Source: Osmanthus fragrans
Taxonomy: Eukaryota > Streptophyta > Magnoliopsida > Lamiales > Oleaceae
Assembly (NCBI GenBank): GCA_019395295.1
Contig: CM033349.1
Span: 5,146,001-5,210,000, forward strand
Direction of reading: 5' to 3'
DNA: 64,000 nucleotides
Shown: piece by piece, positions 1 to 10,900 of the stretch
How positions within the stretch are numbered: position 1 is the first letter of the stretch
Layout of the letters: each line of letters begins with the position of its first letter
The notes under the pieces: generated by a model
Told to the model about the DNA's origin: nothing
The model's input: the letters and a program-made list of their open reading frames with translations, nothing else
Database searches by the model: none
Program-made: the position numbers and the translations under genes

Positions 1-59
1 AAGCAAGTATTACAGAAAATCGTAGCAGTAATGGAGAAATTTTACTTATGTATGACCAC

Positions 60-700
60 AACTCCAAGCCTAATGAGACTTGAATTTTGGATACATCTTG
101 CACTTTTCATATGTCATCCAAATGGAAATTGTTTTCAACATCTGAAGAAGTTACAAAAGATGTTGTGATGACTGGTAATAATACACTTTGTTGGATAGAT
201 GGTATTGGTCGGGTCAGAATAAAATGTTTGATGAGACAGTTAGAATACTTGATGCAGTGAGACATGTTCTGAATTTAAAGAGAAATTTTATATCCTTAAG
301 TACTTTTGATTCAAAGGGGGTACATGTACACTGTTGAAAGTGGAGTTTTGAAAGTTATCGAAGGAGCCCGTGTTGTGCTGATGGGACTTAGAATATCCCA
401 TTTATATATCTTACAGGATGATATAGAATCTTCGAGTAATCAACATATTTTAAGAACTCATGTGGATTTAGAGTTAGCTTCTATACCATTGGAGTCCAAT
501 TTGGAGTTTTCTTTTAAGAATACATCTCAGTCGAATTTTGAAGATACGAGTCAATGCATCTTACCATCATTATCGACAATGTCATTGTATTCAATTGCTA
601 AAAATAGATCAATTTTTTTCCTATAAGATTTCACATAGGTACAATTTTTCTGATTTATTTGATGAGTTGAATGCGGTTAAGGATGTTGAATCTAACGAAG
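60..700 (+). mobile_element. Ty1/copia pol remnant (protease / pre-integrase part)
   Basis: The + strand translation shows a degenerate copia protease region: an LDTSC motif near 85-100 where the family has a D-S/T-G active site, then a block of the type DVRHVLNLKRNFISLSTFDSKG near 240-320, which is typical of the copia GAG-pre-integrase junction. One extra G in the run at 315-320 shifts the frame, so the next block (TVESGVLKV) continues in another frame from about 322. Integrase core and reverse transcriptase are not visible. This is a dead remnant; sequence from about 555 rightwards is also present near 43.9 kb. Confidence 0.7.
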
Positions 701-1218
701 ATTAATTTTTTTTTAAGCCTTCAGTTATGATTATGTTACATGGCTTATTTCAGCATTGTTTGGTGTTCATTAGAACACTTTTGTCCCTACTTGGGATACC
801 AGAGGTGGAGAATATTTTCAGTTGGAAATGTTGATAAATTTGTTTGTGTTTTTTATTAAAGAGTTCAAATATATTCCTTACAGTAAATTTGTCTCCAAGT
901 GGATTATTATAATTTTTTTTTAAAGTTTTGTTTATTACAGTAGAATTCGTGTCAATATAGAGATTGTTAGAATTGGGTATAACCTGAATTCTTTATTGAA
1001 AATAATTGAGAGTTCTATTTAAAGTGTACATTAAGAAGAATTCTATTTGGAATGCTTTTGAAATCCTATTCGAAGTTTATTGGACAAATTCTAGTTGAAA
1101 TTCCATTTGGAAGTCCTATTGGGAGTTGAAATTTGTATTGAACTTAAAAAAATCAAGATAAAGAAACTTTTGGACAGTCTATTTCATCTACAACTCTACT
1201 TTTAGGACTTGAATTGAT

Positions 1219-1221
<3 letters not shown>

Positions 1222-1266
<45 letters not shown>
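1222..1266. repeat. (TA)n microsatellite
   Basis: An uninterrupted TA tract of about 45 bp within the LTR. The corresponding place in the duplicated LTR (about 44552-44562) has only TATATATAG, so the tract expanded in this copy or contracted in the other. Confidence 0.95.
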
Positions 1267-1269
<3 letters not shown>

Positions 1270-1390
1270 GCTCCTCATTATGATTCAGTAAGAAGTTAAA
1301 AACTTTGTAAACACATAATCTGTGTTTTTTTTTTTCTCCATATTATAAATAAAGCTCAATTCTCTGCAATTTTTTTGTTATAATGTTCTT

Positions 1391-2256
1391 AGGGATGGCA
1401 ATGGGTCGATTCGGGGACGGTTCGGCCAAAATCGTAACTACACCACCAAATTTTTTGTCATACCATAACCTCACCATAATCACGAAAGTCGGTTCGGTTA
1501 ATAACCACGAAAACAAATTATTTTTTATAAGTCCAACCGTCAAATTGAAAAAAAAAAAATTATGAATAAAAATCAATAAAAATAAAAACACAATACTAAG
1601 CCAATTTAGCAAACAGTATCTCAAATGAAAATGTACACAATATCCTAACTTCCAAATACATAATTCGAATTTAACAAAAAATATTATCAACATAGATTCA
1701 AACTTTTACTAGTATAAGTCAATCTTCATTGTTCCCCACAACTCTTATTAGAATTGGTCAAGAATCAATACTCAAAGTTGATTCCTATATAGTAAATAAG
1801 AAATGTAAGTAGAGTAATAATGCAACCATATTACCTAATAAAAAATGATCTTAACTGAAAATTTAAACCAAAAAAATGGTCTTAACTGAAGATTCCAATT
1901 TTCTGTATTTTCAAACTTCTGTGAGTGAGTGTGTGAGTAGGGTTAAGAATAAGGCAAAAAATTGGGTTAGTGCTTAGTGGGTCGGTCACAAATAACGGGT
2001 CAATGGGTTATAATTAATTAATTATACAAAAAATTATAAAAAGAAGCCAATTGTCCAATTAATTTTTTTTTAACGGGTAATATGTTCGGTTCGGTTCAGG
2101 GCACCGTCGCTAAATACCATACCCGCCCCACTACGAATCGGGTCATTAAAATCAAAACCATCACCGCCCCATTGCACCATCGGTTCGATTTTTTTCGCCC
2201 CATTCGGTTCGGTTAACCGCGATTTTTGATTTTAACGGTTTGAATTGCCATCCCTT
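1391..2256 (+). mobile_element. hAT-type non-autonomous element with 8-bp TSD
   Basis: The ends are inverted: AGGGATGGCAAT on the left and ATTGCCATCCCT on the right. The element is flanked by the perfect 8-bp direct repeat ATGTTCTT (1383-1390 and 2257-2264). The paralogous LTR holds a single ATGTTCTT at 44681-44688 with no element, which is a true empty site. An 8-bp duplication and TAGGG-like termini fit the hAT superfamily. No transposase frame is visible. The 39495-40819 element is a longer relative in inverse orientation. Confidence 0.88.
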
Positions 2257-2362
2257 ATGTTCTTGTGATCAATTATTTCAAATTGTAGCTTAATCTTTTA
2301 TTTTCTCCAACAAGGGTTGTATTGGATTAATGCGGTATCATCTTTCCCTTTTCACAGCAAAT

Positions 2363-2374
2363 TGGTATCAAAGC
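2363..2374 (+). other. Primer-binding site, tRNA-Met type (degenerate)
   Basis: TGGTATCAAAGC differs by one base from the common plant initiator-tRNA-Met primer site TGGTATCAGAGC and lies three bases after the LTR end. The partner at 44786 reads TGGTATCAGAGT. Sequence homologous to the SVP intron before exon 4 begins only about 60 bp further on. Confidence 0.75.
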
Positions 2375-2514
2375 TATTCGATTTTCAATAAAGTGGTTTC
2401 AGATTTGGTTCAAATTATAACAGTTAAGGTAACACGTGGCTGTAAATTTTAGATTTTTTTGTTATGCATATTCAAGTGCATTGCATAGTTGATATATAAT
2501 AGTAATTGTAATAG

Positions 2515-2911
2515 GCGCCTCAAGGGAGGAGCACCAAGGACTTGACATAGATCAGTTGATCAAACTAAGTTATGGAGGATTGAACCGTGTTGTGGAAACA
2601 AAGGTATTATTACATACATTTTCGTGTTTCTAGTGCTACCCATTGAGATTTTTTGTGCTAACATATTTGTTCATCATCATGGAATAATGACAGAATTTTT
2701 GAAATAGATCAGTATGCTCATGATAAATGCAAGTCATCGAACTTTATCCTTTGATATAAAATAAAATAAAAAATCATGCTCCTTGTTAAGAGATAAATCC
2801 TGAAAAATCATGAAATTAACAATTAAGGGCTTGAGCTAATCAATTAACTTTTATGATATGTAGGGATCGAAATTAATGGAAGGAAATGCCAAGTTGAAAC
2901 AGCAAGCGGAA
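2515..2911 (+). pseudogene. U0: SVP-like exon 4-6 remnant
   Basis: Remnant of an SVP-class MADS-box gene without exons 1-3 or 7-8. Exon 4 (2515-2603) has a 9-nt deletion shared with the 44.9-kb copy plus a private 2-nt deletion that breaks the frame. A degenerate exon 5 follows near 2673-2714 and exon 6 (2864-2911) is still open (SKLMEGNAKLKQQAE). Exons 4 and 6 encode K-domain coiled-coil sequence in the intact genes. It directly follows an LTR and primer-binding site, so it is either a gene end cut by a retroelement or a gene fragment carried in one. It is non-functional. Confidence 0.85.
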
Positions 2912-3733
2912 GTGAGAGTTGATATTTTATTTTCCAATTTATAAATCATTTCTCACAATGCATGCATTTGAATTCTGTAGTAAATTCTCGCGTTCTCAAG
3001 TCGTTGAGTGAATTGTTTATTATATGAACATAATAGGGTTACAACACACTAATGCTAACCCATATAAGATATTTAAAAAAAAAAAAAAACACCCTTGTAT
3101 GGTATCTTGGAGTAACCCCCGCAAAATCTAAAACCTATTAAACGTCCCTAACAAACTAACTATAAACCACAAGCACTTCGACATGCTTTTTAGTATACAT
3201 GTATTTCACTCTATATAAGTCACATACTATAATAGATTAGTGTTAATAAATAAGTGGAGGTGAAATTTGAATTTAAATTATCTTTTGAATACTCTAATAC
3301 TATGTCAAAGCATCTCACCATTTAACTCTTAAAGAAAATATTTGCATATTTTTATTTTAATCTTTAACATCTAAGTTCAAGAACAAATGTCGAGGACACA
3401 TGCACAAAAGATAACTAAGAGCATGCCTTAGTTCTAAATTAAAGGAAGACAAACTTGATCACAAGTAGGGGTGGATTACGATGTGCGGGATGGGATGACG
3501 TGGGTGTTGACGGAGTTGGTTGGGTAAGCTTGGCTAGGGTAAATTATATTTTTTCTATTTTTTATATATTAATAAGTATTTAATTATACTAAATGAAATT
3601 AATTTGTACTTTTTGAAAAAGTTATGAGATTTTATTTTAATTTTTCTTATTTTTGGTTGTTTAATAATTTTTTTATTTATTTTAAAAAGACAAATTTGTC
3701 ATTTAATGATCAATATGAAGGAAATGATGTATT

Positions 3734-4364
3734 TAGGGATGTACATGGTCCGGTTCGATTCGATTCGAATCAGAATTTTCGATTATTTAGTAATTGGAAT
3801 CGTGGGGTCCAAATTTAATTATGAAACCGTTCGATTGGATTTAATTTCATCATGTTCTCGAGTTCTGTTCAATTTTTTTTTTAATATTTACAGCAATGCT
3901 ACATCAATTTCACTAATGACATGTTAAATATTAACTCCTATAAAGTAATTTAGTTCAATCCTGTAATATCTTTCGTGTCTCTCTTTATTGAGTCATAGAT
4001 TTCGTTGTTAAAATAATAGGAAGAGAAAGATAGCGAGCTCAAAATAATGAAAAGAGGCGCAACCGAGATTTCAATTCAATTTCTCCATAATGACAGAAAC
4101 ATCACTAGGTAGAATAAGCGATTTGGGTAAAATTAATTAGCTATCAAATTTATTTAGAAAAAAATAAAATAATTTGGTTTATTTAAGATAAAAAAGATTA
4201 GGAAAATTATATTTTTAATTTAGAATTGAGAATCGAACCAAACTTGTCGCTTCTCAATTTAGATGCTCATTCGGGTATTTAACTTAAAAAGAATCATTTG
4301 ATTCGATTCAATTCGGTTTAGATCTGGTTCAATCAGTTCGTTTTGAGAGTTTTGTCCAACCCTA
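3734..4364 (+). mobile_element. hAT-like element in the U1 5' flank
   Basis: The left end TAGGGATGTACATGG and right end TTTTGTCCAACCCTA form imperfect inverted ends. The flanks GATGTATT (3726-3733) and GATATATC (4365-4372) match at 6 of 8 positions; the paralogue at 46176-46894 has GATGTATT/GATATATT (7 of 8). The element therefore predates the segmental duplication. It lies a few hundred bases upstream of the U1 5' leader. No open frame is visible. Confidence 0.65.
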
Positions 4365-4573
4365 GATATATCTACAAATTGAAATGTTAGGATGACCAAT
4401 GCTAAAAAAAGGTTTAGGGTACGTTTGTTACATTTTCAAACGTTGGAGACAAAAGTGAAAATTCGCTTTGGCAATTTGCAAACCAACTTTATTGATTTTT
4501 TCTCTGCTACTTTAGCTCGCTTTCTAATTTCAGATGCTTTCTACTTTCTCTCTCTAGGGTTTCTCTTCTACAG

Positions 4574-4978
4574 GTGGAGGTCGTACTCTCTTCCCTGAAT
4601 TAGAAAATGTTACATTGTTAAAGCTTTCTATTTTATACAAAAATAAAAATGAATGATTCTTCTAACTGACTACCTCTTACTTTTCTATTTATATTTATAC
4701 ATGTATATAAATATATATATTTTTATAGATATATAGATGGATCCTCTCTCTCTCTCTCTCGCTCTCTCTCATGGCTCTGATTTCCATTTTTTTTTTTTGG
4801 TTGGGGTTTCAGATTCTGTATTGAACTTGAAGACATGCTTTGCTTCTTTTCCCGTATTTCTATCCAGAATCTTGCTTATTTCTATCAAAGACCAAATTTC
4901 TTTGACTACTTTCTCGTCCCTCGATCTCTGTTTATTTCTTATGGTAACTGACGAGATATACGTATCATCTGTTCGCAG
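4574..4978 (+). other. Predicted 5'-UTR intron of U1
   Basis: A pyrimidine-rich leader, ending in TCTACAG before GTGGAGG, gives a donor at 4574, and GTTCGCAG gives an acceptor at 4978 just 17 bases before the start codon. The same leader (TCTAGGGTTTC, then CAG|GTGGAGG) recurs before every exon 1 in the array (about 12430, 30150, 47100, 60183), while the acceptor is not conserved in U2. The intron contains a CT tract at 4745-4770. No transcript evidence is available here. Confidence 0.55.
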
Positions 4979-4995
4979 TTGAGTATACTGTGAAA

Positions 4996-7900
4996 ATGGT
5001 GAGACAGAAGATTCAGATCAAGAAGATTGATAACTTGACTGCACGCCAAGTGACCTTTTCAAAGAGAAGAAGAGGGGTTTTTAAGAAGGCTCAAGAACTC
5101 TCTACTCTTTGTGATGCTGAGATTGCCCTAATTGTTTTTTCTGCCACTGGAAAACTCTTCCATTATTCTAGCTCAAGGTTCTTTAATTTCCTCTCTTCTC
5201 TCTCTTGAACACACACACAACATGCTACTGGGGACGAAGCTTTGATGCCTTTGGCTACCGAGTTTTCAATCACATAGCTAGATTTGTATTGAAAACTAAA
5301 GATATTAATAGGCTAAGACCACATTAAAAAGGACTAGAGAGAACGTTCTTCAGAGAAGGTACAAATTAAATGGGCAGTAGTGGAAATTATTAGGTAGAAA
5401 ATTGTAGCTCCAATATGGATGCAAATAATCTATAAGTGTGATACAAAGGATCGAACACAACTAGGGGCGAACAGTACACTGATATATCATATATATCACA
5501 TGTTTTTCTCCTGTTTGCATTTGTGAACTAGCTTTTGGTGAAGGTGGTGGGGGCAGGGGATGATGTAGAGTTGAAACAACAATGATCACGTATGAAAATG
5601 TGAACATGTTTTAGTATCTCGTGTTGTTTTCAGCAAATATTTTGATCTTCAATAGTGGGTGAATGCTTTTGAATATGTACATTTTGAGGCAGTACAAGTC
5701 ATGAGTGCAATAGCGCCCTGGGTGAGAGATGGCTTGGTTTCTGTGTTTCGTGTCTAAGATTTGTGCCTTAAACATGTGAGAAATTAGTTGTTTTCCCATC
5801 CAATACTCTCTTATTGAGAAAATACTCCTTTTGATATATTATAAGTTTTAAAATAATGTGGTATAAAATGGTACCATGTCATGCAAATGTATTAAGTTGA
5901 CGTATTTAGCCGCATATAATTATGAAATTTGTGCATGCCTCGTAGCTTAGACTAGAAAATACTGATTCTAGCTTGCACCAGATTGGATTGGTTAAATCCA
6001 TTGGTTTACTATTCTATCAGATATCATCTTTAGCAGTTACATTGGTTGCTTCTATTGCTTAAACAAGAAAGAGACCTATTGGAGTTTCAAAAGTTGGCAT
6101 CTCACGTTTACATATGGAATGAAAAATCTTTATATAAGAATCTGCAAGTAGTAACCAACATCTATGAAAACACTTAATTAATTTATGTTATCTAATAGGT
6201 TAAATGATTTAGTATTATATATTTTGACGTTCCAAAGTGGCATTAAGTTCTTCATACTCGTACAAGTTTAAATTCTACTGCTTCCATTTTGATTACTATT
6301 TCTTTTTAATATTACTAATAAAATGTGGGGAACGATAGATGATGAGGGTGGTAAATAGGTGCTGACCTAGTTGGGACATCCAGGTGTATATATTGATTCC
6401 AATTTTTAACAATCTTACGCAAAAAATAAATGAAACTGCGTGCATTTTCAATGAACCTTCTAGAATTTAATATGGTTGAATGTATGTACTAAAGTGGAAA
6501 AAATAAAGTAATACTTTTGAGTTTCGTATTCATTACAAAACATGCAATAAGTCATACCATTGAGTTGTCTATTCGATACCAAACATGCATTCTATTTATA
6601 AAATATATCAGATTTTGATTTTGTCTTCCCCAAGTTTAATTAGTTGAAAACATTGTTCCCCATGTTATATTCTGCAGCATGATGGAACTAATTGAAAGGC
6701 ATAGAAGGCAACCAGAGAACTCGAGCAAATTAGGGCAACCATCTCTCCAACTTCAAGTGAGATCACACCATTTATAGACAATTTGACTTTAAATTTGTCG
6801 TTTGTGTTTATAATTTTTATACCAAAATTATAACAAGAAAATAAAGATGAATAAGACTTCAGCATCGATTAATCAAGTCAATTTTAAAAATTACCATATA
6901 AGATTAAATAATGCAAACAAGATTGTTTCCAGCTCACTAAATGTATATTTATGTTTTATTGTATTTACCCCCATGTGGGCAATTAAATCTATGATGCAAG
7001 TAGTCCCGTTTAATTTAAGGTTTTATTTATTTATTTTTATTACTTTAATTTATTAGTCTTTTATCGTTTTATCTTTAGTAGGATTTTTATTAGGATTAGG
7101 AGTTTAATCAAAATAAGTAAGTTTTCTAGAATTTGTTTTGCTTATAAGTCTACTTAGGAGTAATTTGAGATTTTTCTTCAAATATCCACCTAAGTGGATA
7201 ATTCGTGCATGCATTTTCCTTTTTAATATCGTATTTGTTATAGTTTATGCTTCCACCAGTATCAGTTGGTATTATAGCCGAGTCAAATCTTCTAACAATG
7301 TATCGATGAGGACAAGTTTGCCACCGTTGTGCCATGATTGATAATGGAAACCATAGGCATGAGCTAATACAAATCTGCTAACATCTTTAAGTCGTAGCAC
7401 AAAAGGTGGCCACGTTGGTTATACCTCCACAACAGATGGTGGGTGACCCTTATGGCGATGGGCAAGAGGCATGAGGTGGTGGTCACGACGTGCGTGTTAT
7501 GACTGTACGGCGGTGCAATGATGGGTTTTAGTCACGAGCCTGATTGTGGATAGTTTTGCGAATGGAAAATTTAAAGATGGATAGTGTTCTGGCAATTAAG
7601 GGGCCGACGGTGTTAATTAAGATATTGTGAAGATATATCTTGATCATATCTTGGAGGTAGAGCTGACGGTGTTAATTAAGGCTGAATCACATCACCTTGT
7701 TCTCAACTCCTTTTTCTTTATCCTATGCCACGTATCTGACTTAACAGCAAAGTGAAAATTGTTTCCTAATTGGTTTAACAGAGATCATTGACATTATGTC
7801 CCAATACATGTCCACACTAATTTGGCTTTAGTATGGTATATGAAGTCTTTTCTTCATTAAGAGCTTCTAGAATGCCATTCATTGGGGATGAGTTAAAAAA

Positions 7901-10900
7901 AAAAAATTAAAAAAGAACTCTAATACCATTATGTGGGCATCCGAGTTCGAAGAAGAATAAGTTGTTTCAAGCATGAGAAAAAGCGAGATGGACCACCATT
8001 GATAAGAATCGACACATTCGCTGTGACAAAGAAGGAGCCAATCCTAAAAGTGCTTTTGCCTTTGATCCAGTGGTAATCCTTTCAAGTTCTATAATTTTCT
8101 TCTTGCCTAGTTTCAACGTTGAACTCAACATCTCTACTTGTGATCACCTTCTTATTTATTGTGTTGTAGAGCTTGTAGTCTTTTGATCTTGAATTATAGC
8201 CTATTAAGATGTATTTCTCACTCTTGTCATCTAGTTCGGTCCTTATTTCTTTCAACATATGAGATAAAGCAATGTTCTCAAAAATTTGAAGATGTAATAT
8301 ACTGTGCTTGAATTCACTCCATGCTTCTTGATGAGTCATTTTGCACACTTTGGTGGGACAACTATTCAACAAATACATGGCACACTAAGCAATTTCAGTC
8401 AAGAACGTTTTTGGCATCTTCTTAGTTTTCAACATACTTCGAGTCATTTTCACGATAGTCATATTCTTTTTTCTACTTCGCCATTTGTTTAGAAGACATG
8501 TGAACATCAAAGAATGATAAAATGCCATGATCTTAACAAAAATTCTTGAATATGTTGCTAATATATTCACCACCACGATATGCGCATAAGGTTTTGATCT
8601 TGGGACCACTTTGATTATTCACCATCGCCTTGAAATTTTTGTAAGTTTCAAATGCATATCACTTTTCTCTAAGAAAATAACCTAATATTTTATGAGAAAA
8701 GTCATGAATAAATGACATGAAGTAATTTCTTTTATCAAATTATGCAGCTTGGAGCAATATATAGAGATCCATATGCTCTAATTTTGTAGTCTCGATGCTG
8801 AAAAACTTTGATCTATGCCAGCAAACACTCTACTTCTCAACTTTGAATATTCATGAGATTATCTGGCTCTCAATATGTATTGTTCTTCGTTCTTCATTTG
8901 GATGAGAGTACCTTTGAATAATTTCCAAATGTAACATGGTCATTTAGTTATTCATGTTCCATGAAGATAGATTGGTGTCCACACATATGATTACTTGCTT
9001 AGGTGTTTAAGTATCAGGAATTATTGCCTCCTTGTACCTTGTATTGTCAAGAGTAAAATTCATTTTCCTATCTTTATTTTCATCATAGCTGGCTTGCTCC
9101 TCCACATTGTTACTCCTGCACTAACATGCAAAATGACAAAGCTTGTGAAAATTATATCATTCAATTTGTGATTTATCATAACTTCAACCATTATTTTTTA
9201 CTTCCTCTTTTTTGAGATTGTATTCCTCACCCTCTTGAGTTATATGAATATTGACATTTCCCTTCATTATTGGATGAATGTTGAGAATTTCTATCTCCAC
9301 TTCTATGATCTCTTCCATGTCTTCTACATCTTTGGTTCATATTTTTTTTCTTACACGTTCTTTCTATTTTTTCAATACCTTTTCCTTGTAAGCTTGTAGT
9401 ATACTCACAACTTCATCAATAGTCTTTTCTTCCAACTCTTTTGATTCTTCTATTGCTACTGCAATGAAAATTAAATTTTTCATGTAATAATCAATTTTTT
9501 TTTTTTATCACTGAAGATCACTTGCTTCTTTACCATGCCTTTTCATCTCATTGATAATCACCAATCTTCTTGATGAGTAATTGATTCAATTTCCTTCATG
9601 GATAGAACTTCATATTTTCCTCTCAAAAATTGAAGACGAACTTTTTAATTTTGTTCGCAAGATCTTGATGAATAGTGCTAAGAGCCTTTTGATTCTTCAT
9701 CTGGTTGCTTGTTGAAAATCTGTTTGTGTTTAAGACACGCCTTCATCGTTTTAAGTTTCAAAACCTCTCTACCAAGTCCATAAATTTTGACTTCCAACAT
9801 ATGCTTTCATATGAATACACCAGGTACTATAGTTATCATTAGTAAGTCGAGGAACGGAAAGATAATTATTGTTTGTCATCTCTTATTTCCACAATCTTAT
9901 AAATCACTCTAATGCCACTTTTGTTGGAAACTTGGATGTGGAATAACTTTTAAAAGATGAAACTATTTATTTCTTAACTCTCCAAAATGACTTATGGAAC
10001 AACTTTCAGAAGATAAGACAATATTCAAGTGAATACTCAACTTTATATGTTAACACTCCAAAATAACTTATGGAAAATGAGTACATTCACTGACATTTTA
10101 TAGGTTACACAAAACATGAATTTAATCTAATACACATAATAGTTATTAAAGGCAAAAAAAATCTTGAGAATAATTCATATATTTTCCAAGTACACAAAAA
10201 ATCCCAAAAGACATGAATGAACTTAACTAAATAAATGAAGAATATATTTCAACAATATAATGTCAAAAACACGAAAATGCTATGTCATGTGTTATATTCG
10301 AATAACCCTATTTGCATTTTCTATGAACTTGACTAAATAAATGAAGAATATATTTCCACAATATAATGTCAAAAACACGAAAATGTTGTCGTGTGTGATA
10401 TTCAAATGACCCTATTTGCATTTTCTTCTCAGGGAAATGATAGCTATGGTTTGCTCAGCAAGATGCTCATGGAAAAGACTCGTGAATTAAGGTAAAATAT
10501 GGCTGTAAATTAAATATTTGGTGTTATGCGTATTCAAGTGCATTGCACAGTTGAGACACAAATGTAATTATGATAGGCAACTCAAGGGAGAAGAGCTTCA
10601 AGGACTTGACATGGATGAGTTGATCAAACTAGAGAAAAGGGTACGAGGAGTACTAAACCATGTTGTGGAAACAAAGGTATTATTACATACTATTTCGTGT
10701 TTCCTAGTGTTTCCTGTTTAGATTTTTTGTGCTAACATCTTTGCCTTTCCGTGGGAAGAATGACAAGTTTTTTAAAGAGATAAATATGCTCGTGAAAAAG
10801 GCAAGACCTCAAACTATATCCTTTAATGGAAAAAAAAAAATCATGCTGCTCCTCGTTAAGAGATAAATTCCGTAAAAAGATAAAATCAACAACTAAAGGC

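Larger units (their letters stand above)
965..2359 (+). mobile_element. Copia-type LTR, interrupted by a hAT element
   Basis: It begins TGTTAGAATTGGG and ends in TTCACAGCA, and is followed three bases later by a primer-binding-site-like sequence. The partner LTR at 44295-44782 is 488 bp; this copy is longer because of the 866-bp insertion at 1391-2256 and an expanded TA tract. Copia pol sequence lies to the left and a primer-binding site to the right, so one LTR sits between 3' and 5' internal sequences, which is not the normal arrangement of a single element. Confidence 0.75.
555..9306. repeat. Segmental duplication, copy A (partner 43891-52808)
   Basis: From about 555 the sequence is collinear with 43891 onwards: the same LTR, primer-binding site, SVP exon 4-6 remnant, hAT-like element, SVP exon 1 and intron-2 copia element, in the same order and orientation. 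Copy A carries a hAT element in its LTR and lacks about 2.1 kb corresponding to roughly 48895-50985. Copy B lacks about 1.3 kb corresponding to 5603-6897. The right limit at about 9306 is where copy B runs into a CACTA-type end. Boundaries were read by eye. Confidence 0.85.

Noticed and set aside
1343..1693. 116-codon minus-strand frame and overlapping plus-strand frame
   Set aside because: Both fall across the hAT element end and the LTR; the translations are low-complexity, with no domain and no homologue in the paralogous LTR.
7930..8050. Possible LINE reverse-transcriptase piece (SILINGGPSRFF on the minus strand)
   Set aside because: It is a single short similarity lying between copia integrase and RT in both duplicated copies; more likely chance or part of the copia spacer.
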